A stretch of DNA of 64,000 nt from NCBI GenBank assembly GCA_963931445.1, contig OZ007016.1:744001-808000 (forward strand). The letters are read 5' to 3'. This DNA is from CALXVA01 sp944393025. GTDB taxonomy: Bacteria; Bacillota; Clostridia; TANB77; CAG-508. The notes beneath the pieces are model-generated. The model was not told where the DNA came from. It did not search any database and saw nothing but the letters and a program-made list of their open reading frames with translations. Position numbers and translations under genes: made by a program. Positions 59,403 through 64,000 of the stretch are shown here, piece by piece. Numbering within the stretch: position 1 is the stretch's first letter; every line of letters begins with the position of its first letter.

Positions 59403-61132
59403 TAGAAAGATTAATGAAAAAACATGCTTTGACAGAACAAGGAGCAAAAGACTTCGTGAAAGCTACAATAAGCTGTACTATAACAAATTTAATTTTAATG
59501 ATACCAGTTGGTTTACTATATTTATTAGTAAGTGATTTATTAAATGGAATAATACCAGTTTCACACTACTATATTTATGGATTTGGAATTATAGGGATAT
59601 TAGTATTAATTTATGTGAGTAATTATTTTCAATATAATGCAACTTTTTTTAGTACCTATATTGAAAGTGGAAAAAGAAGAATATCACTAGCTGAAAGATT
59701 AAGAAAATTACCATTATCTTTCTTTGGAAAAAGAGATTTATCAGATTTAACAAGTGTGTTACTTACAGATTGCGAAAGAATAGAGCATAATTTTTCTCAT
59801 ATAATGCCTCAATTTTATGGCTCAATTATTTCTACTTGTATTATAGCAGTAAATTTATTCTTTTTCGATTGGAGAATGGCTTTAGCTGCGTTATGGGTAT
59901 TACCAGTAGCATTAATAATAGTTGGAACATCAGGAAAAGTACAAAATATATTCACAAGAAAGAAAAATGAAGCAGTAATTGATTGTACGGAAGGAATACA
60001 AGAATGTATTGAAACAGTTAGAGATTTAAAAGCAACAAATAGTGAAGATAGATATTTAGAAGGTTTAACAAAAAAGATAAAAAAAGTAGAAAAGAAAAAC
60101 ATATTTGCTGAATTAGGTGTAGCAATATTTGTCATTAGTTCATCATTATTATTAAAATTTGGAATAGGAACAGTTGCATTAGTTGGTTCATATTTATTAC
60201 TAAATAATCAAATAACAGTATTAACATTCTTTATGTTTTTATTAGTTGTTTCAAGAATATATGAACCTATGAATAATACATTAGTCAATTTAGCTGCAAT
60301 AATTTCCTCAAGGTTAAATATTGAAAGAATGAATGAATTTTATGATTATCCTCTACAAGAAGGAAGCAAAAAGTTGAAAACGAATGGATATGATATAGAA
60401 TTTAAAAATGTAGAGTTTGAATACAATAAAGGAGATACAGTTTTAAAAGATGTATCATTTACAGCTAAACAAGGAGAAGTAACTGCTTTAGTTGGTCCAT
60501 CAGGTGGAGGAAAAACAACTATATCGAAATTATGTGCTAGATTTTGGGATGCAACAAAAGGAAAAATAACTTTAGGAGGTATAGATATTTCTAAAGTTGA
60601 TCCAGAAACATTATTAAATAATTACTCAATAGTATTTCAGGATGTAACATTGTTTGATAATACCGTAATGGAAAATATCAGAATAGGAAAAAAAGGTGCA
60701 ACAGATAATGAAGTAATAAAAGCAGCTAAACAAGCTAAATGTGATGAATTTATTAAAAACTTACCAGATGGATATAATACTTATATTGGAGAAAATGGTT
60801 GCAATTTATCTGGAGGAGAAAGACAAAGAATATCTATAGCAAGAGCTATATTAAAAGATTCTCCAGTTATTTTATTAGATGAAGCAACAGCCTCTTTGGA
60901 TGCAGAAAATGAAACAGAAATACAAGAAGCAATATCAAAATTAGTAAAGAATAAAACTGTATTAATTATTGCACATAGAATGAGAACTGTTACAAACGCA
61001 GATAAAATTGTTTTATTAAAGGATGGTGTAGTAAAAGAACAAGGAAATCCAAAAGAATTATTGGAAAAAGATAGTATTTTTAAAGATATGGTTCAAAAAC
61101 AACAAGAATCTTTGGAATGGAACTTAAATTAG
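59399..61132 (+). CDS. ABC transporter permease/ATPase, second half
   Basis: A 577-residue partner. Six spans in residues about 15-310. NBD: Walker A VGPSGGGKTTISKLCARFWD near 365, signature LSGGERQRISIARAIL near 468, Walker B VILLDEATASLDAENE near 490. The GGGK (rather than GSGK) Walker A is unusual but keeps the key lysine. With the upstream half and the AraC gene it likely forms a metal-chelate import or detoxification system; the ligand is unknown. Confidence 0.88.
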   Translation: MIERLMKKHALTEQGAKDFVKATISCTITNLILMIPVGLLYLLVSDLLNGIIPVSHYYIYGFGIIGILVLIYVSNYFQYNATFFSTYIESGKRRISLAERLRKLPLSFFGKRDLSDLTSVLLTDCERIEHNFSHIMPQFYGSIISTCIIAVNLFFFDWRMALAALWVLPVALIIVGTSGKVQNIFTRKKNEAVIDCTEGIQECIETVRDLKATNSEDRYLEGLTKKIKKVEKKNIFAELGVAIFVISSSLLLKFGIGTVALVGSYLLLNNQITVLTFFMFLLVVSRIYEPMNNTLVNLAAIISSRLNIERMNEFYDYPLQEGSKKLKTNGYDIEFKNVEFEYNKGDTVLKDVSFTAKQGEVTALVGPSGGGKTTISKLCARFWDATKGKITLGGIDISKVDPETLLNNYSIVFQDVTLFDNTVMENIRIGKKGATDNEVIKAAKQAKCDEFIKNLPDGYNTYIGENGCNLSGGERQRISIARAILKDSPVILLDEATASLDAENETEIQEAISKLVKNKTVLIIAHRMRTVTNADKIVLLKDGVVKEQGNPKELLEKDSIFKDMVQKQQESLEWNLN

Positions 61133-61155
61133 TTATTTAAAATGGAGGAAATACA

Positions 61156-61518
61156 ATGGAAAATGTCTTAGTAGGATTGTTAATCCCTTTTTTGGGTACT
61201 ACATTAGGTTCAGCAATGGTCTTTTTAATGAAAGATAAAATAAATCCAAAAGTTCAAAAACTATTATTAGGTTTTGCTTCTGGAGTAATGATAGCAGCTT
61301 CTATTTGGTCGCTTATAACACCGTCAATAGAAATGGCAGAAGAACAGGGGAAAATTTCCTGGATTCCAGCCTCAATAGGTTTTTTATTAGGTATTACATT
61401 TTTATTAGTTTTAGATAGTCTTATACCACATTTACATTTAAACTCAAAAAAGCCAGAAGGAATAAAAGCAAAGTTAAAAAATACTACAATGATGATATTA
61501 GATGTTGCACTTGGATAG
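61156..61518 (+). pseudogene. Truncated ZIP family metal transporter
   Basis: A 120-residue reading frame with the first three spans of a ZIP/GufA-type transporter (VGLLIPFLGTTLGSAMVFLMKDKI, LLGFASGVMIAASIWSLITPSIEMAEEQG, LGITFLLVLDSLIPHLH). It stops after TTMMILDVALG, just where the conserved HNIPEG metal-binding span should start. No remainder is found in the following 270 bases. AATGGAGGA precedes ATG 61156. It is most likely inactive, although the N-terminal part is unmutated. Confidence 0.8.
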
Positions 61519-61621
61519 ACTAATGACAAGTAAAGAAACTAGAATTTAACAAAAAGAAAAAATCAATATTATAATACCTTAATAAAAAGTTTTTTAAGAC
61601 TAATTAACATCCCCTTTTTAT

Positions 61622-61676
61622 TTTCAAAGAAAATTATTTTATACTGTTGCAGTATAGAGTAATTTTCTTTTTTATG
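61622..61676 (+). terminator. Terminator and repeated words after the ZIP fragment
   Basis: AAAGAAAATTA at 61627-61637 can pair with TAATTTTCTTT at 61660-61670, followed by T6. The segment AGTATAGAGTAATTTT recurs near 61724, giving a direct repeat about 75 bases away. Confidence 0.6.
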
Positions 61677-61790
61677 CTATAATCATCTCGACAAATTACA
61701 ATTTCTAAATTACTTTAAAGAAAGTATAGAGTAATTTTTCTTTTTATGATATTATAATAAAAATAATAATTTGAAAGTGAGGCGTTTTTA

Positions 61791-62273
61791 ATGATAATCT
61801 TAATGGAAGGTATAGTATTGTGTTTTATACTTTTGATATTTTGTGTTATAGGTATAGCAAACGGTCCAGAAAAATTTACAGTATTTTATGAAAAAGATGT
61901 TCAAGATAAAGCAATAAAATTAGGATATACCACTAAAAAAACAATAAAGAAACAAACAATAATATCAATTATTGTTTTATATTTACCATGTTTTGTTTTA
62001 GTTCCATTAATGGTTTATTATATAAATGGTGCAAAAGAATTTGCTGAAATATTTATTCAAAGTTTATTAATTATGTATATAATGGGAATATTTGATAGAC
62101 TTTTTATTGACTGGTATTGGGTAGAGCATACAAAAGCATGGAATATACCTAATACAGAAGAATTAAAACCTTATATTCCTAAAAGAATGAAAATAATTAA
62201 ATGGTTAGGAACTATTATAGGATTTGCAATTATTTCTTTAATTATTGCTTTGGTAATAACAAAATTATCTTAA
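61791..62273 (+). CDS. Membrane protein of unknown function
   Basis: A 160-residue protein with four predicted spans: near 3-22, 60-80, 90-105 and 135-158. The loop FDRLFIDWYWVEHTKAWNIPNTEELKPYIPKRMK (about residues 100-133) has conserved-looking Asp, His and Trp residues. GTGAGG precedes ATG 61791. A terminator follows. Not recognised. Confidence 0.75.
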   Translation: MIILMEGIVLCFILLIFCVIGIANGPEKFTVFYEKDVQDKAIKLGYTTKKTIKKQTIISIIVLYLPCFVLVPLMVYYINGAKEFAEIFIQSLLIMYIMGIFDRLFIDWYWVEHTKAWNIPNTEELKPYIPKRMKIIKWLGTIIGFAIISLIIALVITKLS

Positions 62274-62299
62274 CAAGTTAATATAGAAAACGATTAAAT

Positions 62300-62329
62300 G
62301 AACAAGTAAATATTCTTGTTCTTTTTTTT
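62300..62329 (+). terminator. Terminator after the membrane protein
   Basis: The stem GAACAAG / CTTGTTC with an 8-base loop is followed by T8. Confidence 0.85.
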
Positions 62330-62407
62330 ATAAACTATATACAAAAACAAATATATATGATAAAATAACAAATGTTAGGTAACAAAAGTTATTGAGGAGA
62401 TGATAAA

Positions 62408-62983
62408 ATGCCACCAAGAACAGTATTCAAAAAAGAAGATGTCTTAAATGTAGCCTATGTAATAGTAAAAAAAGAAGGATTTGAAGGTTTGAATGCAAGA
62501 AGAATTGCAAAAGAATTGAATTCATCAGTACATCCAATTTTTAGACATTTTACTGATATGGAAGAACTAAAAAAAGCAGTTTATAAAAAGGTATATGCTA
62601 AATACCAAGAATATATGCAAATTGAAATAAATGAAAATAAAGCATATAAAAAAATGGGAATATCCTATATAAAATTTGCAAAAGATTACCCTGAATTTTT
62701 TAAGATTATTTTTATGCAAAAAACAGATCTAAATGCTGAAAACTTTGTTATGTCAGATAAAGTAGGAGATAATGTAATAAAAGCAGGACAAAAACTTACA
62801 GGATTATCTTTTGAAGAGCAAAAGAAATTCCATATAAAAGTATGGATATTTACACATGGAATAGCTTGTCTAGTTGCTACAGCAACAATTAAAATATCTG
62901 ATGAAGAAATAAGTGAATTGTTAGGAAGTACAATTTTGGAGATGTTAAAAGGATTAAAAATGGGAGGAAACAGTAATGAATAA
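62408..62983 (+). CDS. TetR/AcrR family regulator
   Basis: A 191-residue repressor. The N-terminal helix-turn-helix spans about 12-50 (VLNVAYVIVKKEGFEGLNARRIAKELNSSVHPIFRHF), with an all-helical ligand domain behind it. GAGGAG precedes ATG 62408. Half-sites AATAAC (62364-62369) and GTTATT (62388-62393) lie just upstream and may be its operator. Its end overlaps the ABC ATPase start by eight bases, so it likely autoregulates that transporter. Confidence 0.88.
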   Translation: MPPRTVFKKEDVLNVAYVIVKKEGFEGLNARRIAKELNSSVHPIFRHFTDMEELKKAVYKKVYAKYQEYMQIEINENKAYKKMGISYIKFAKDYPEFFKIIFMQKTDLNAENFVMSDKVGDNVIKAGQKLTGLSFEEQKKFHIKVWIFTHGIACLVATATIKISDEEISELLGSTILEMLKGLKMGGNSNE

Positions 62984-63915
62984 TATAATAGAAGTTGAAA
63001 ATTTAAGTAAAGAATATAAAAAATTAAAAGCAATAGATAATTTATCATTTGAAGTACATGAAGGAGAAATTTTAGGACTTCTTCGGACCAAATGGTAGTG
63101 GAAAATCAACAACAATAAATTGCATATTATCATTACTAAATTTTAGCAAAGGAAGTATAAAGATATTTGGTAAAGAAATGAAACCAGATGCCTATGATAT
63201 AAAATCAAAGATTGGTGTAGTATTCCAAGATGTGGCAGTATTTGAAGAATTAACAGTATATGACAATATAGATTATTTTTGTGGATTATATATAAAAGAT
63301 AAAAAATTAAGGAAACAATATATAGAAGATGCAATAGAATTAGTGGGTTTAGAGGAATTTAAAAAATTTTATCCAAAACAATTATCTGGAGGTTTGCTTA
63401 GAAGATTAAATATTGCTTGTGGAATAGCACATAAACCAAAATTAATATTTTTAGATGAGCCAACAGTAGCAGTAGATCCACAAAGTAGAAATAATATATT
63501 AGATGGAATAAAAAAATTAAGAGATAATGGAGCAACAATTATCTACACAACACACTATATGGAAGAAGTAGAAATTATTTGTGATAGAATTATTATTTTA
63601 GATAAAGGTAAAATATTAGCAACAGGAACAAGTGATGAATTAAAAGAACTTGCTAAAATAGAAGAAAAAATAACAGTTGAAATAAATGAATTACAAGAAA
63701 ATTATATAGAAGATATTAAAAAATCAAAAAATGTAGATGAAGTAAAATATACTAATAGTTTGTTACTAGTTACATATACAAAAGGAAAAAACAATCTTGT
63801 AGAGCTTATGGAATATTTGAAAGAAAACAAGATTAAATATAACAAAATTTATTCAGAAAGACCAACATTGAATGATGTATTCCTAGAACTTACAGGAAAG
63901 GAGCTTAGAGATTAA
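62976..63915 (+). CDS. ABC-2 type transporter ATPase, +1 shift at CGG
   Basis: A cytoplasmic ATPase subunit of about 312 residues when one shift is applied. The zero frame encodes 36 codons to GEILGLL, meets CGG at 63084 and would stop four codons later. Skipping C gives GPNGSGKSTTINCILSLL, an exact Walker A. Further motifs: Q-loop VFQDVAVFEELTVYDN near 85, signature LSGGLLRRLNIACG near 137, Walker B LIFLDEPTVAVDP near 160 and H-loop TTHYMEE near 195. ATG 62976 overlaps tetR. It precedes the permease gene. Confidence 0.9.
63084..63086 (+). other. CGG recoding site 6 (ABC ATPase)
   Basis: In-frame CGG after CTT. Plus-one gives GGA (Gly), the first residue of the Walker A motif. Confidence 0.9.
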
Positions 63916-64000
63916 TGTTTATACATAATTTTATTTATAGTTTTAAAACGCTTTTTAAAAACAAAGCACTCATCTTTTGGACATTTGCATTTCCTATAAT
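63915..64000 (+). CDS. ABC-2 type permease, 5' end only
   Basis: The first 28 codons (FIHNFIYSFKTLFKNKALIF) are in the window and the gene continues beyond base 64000. TAATG overlaps the preceding stop, so it is coupled to the ATPase. The opening, a basic segment before a first membrane span, is typical of ABC-2 permeases. Confidence 0.75.
   Translation, partial: MFIHNFIYSFKTLFKNKALIFWTFAFPI

Overview
The window is A+T-rich chromosomal DNA of a Gram-positive, spore-forming Clostridia-type bacterium. The evidence is a germination protease (gpr), a Bacillota-style murB-yvcK pair, an LCP cell-wall ligase, strong AGGAGG-type ribosome sites and TTG/GTG starts. TGG is the Trp codon and TAA, TAG and TGA all act as stops. 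No species can be named from the sequence.

Layout. 1-4278: end of an rRNA operon (spacer with tRNA-Ala, 23S, an internal promoter, 5S, and a tRNA-Asn interrupted inside its anticodon by a compact group I intron), closed by a terminator. 4347-15008: housekeeping genes (histidine phosphatase, rdgB, coaD, ECF sigma factor plus RsgI-like anti-sigma factor with an Asp-rich tail, murB, yvcK, glycogen debranching enzyme, ruvC, holA). 15077-17037: reverse-strand pair of a GT2 glycosyltransferase and a polytopic membrane protein. 17188-35313: a surface-polysaccharide locus with its own promoter, holding a complete WbpB/E/D/A/I set for UDP-ManNAc3NAcA, a WbpG-like amidotransferase, four GT4 transferases, a polymerase-like and a flippase gene, an acetyltransferase, an asparagine-synthetase-like protein and an LCP ligase. 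35516-40385: two secreted or anchored surface proteins. 40488-48841: gpr, an HD hydrolase of foreign composition, rpiA, a wecA/tagO-type transferase, ruvB, a second GT2/membrane-protein pair and a queH-GNAT fusion. 48850-51369: an IS1634-type insertion sequence flanked by an exact 279-bp direct repeat. 51117-55490: accessory genes and remnants (transglutaminase-like protein, DUF1016 nuclease, cutA, a queH fragment, an unexplained noncoding stretch). 55525-64000: gpmA, AraC regulator with a paired ABC transporter, a truncated ZIP transporter, and a TetR-controlled ABC system running off the end.

Main observation. Five otherwise intact genes (debranching enzyme, a GT4 transferase twice, rpiA, wecA/tagO, an ABC ATPase) are broken by exactly the same lesion: one extra C directly in front of a conserved glycine GGN codon, so that the zero frame meets CGG. 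I scanned the genes by eye. Every in-frame CGG in genes of native composition is one of these six sites. The only other in-frame CGGs are two in the compositionally foreign HD gene. This fits CGG being an unassigned or untranslatable codon at which ribosomes move +1 (or read CGGN as Gly), a genome-wide recoding rather than random decay. The group I intron in tRNA-Asn and the IS1634 element with its very long target duplication are the next most notable items.
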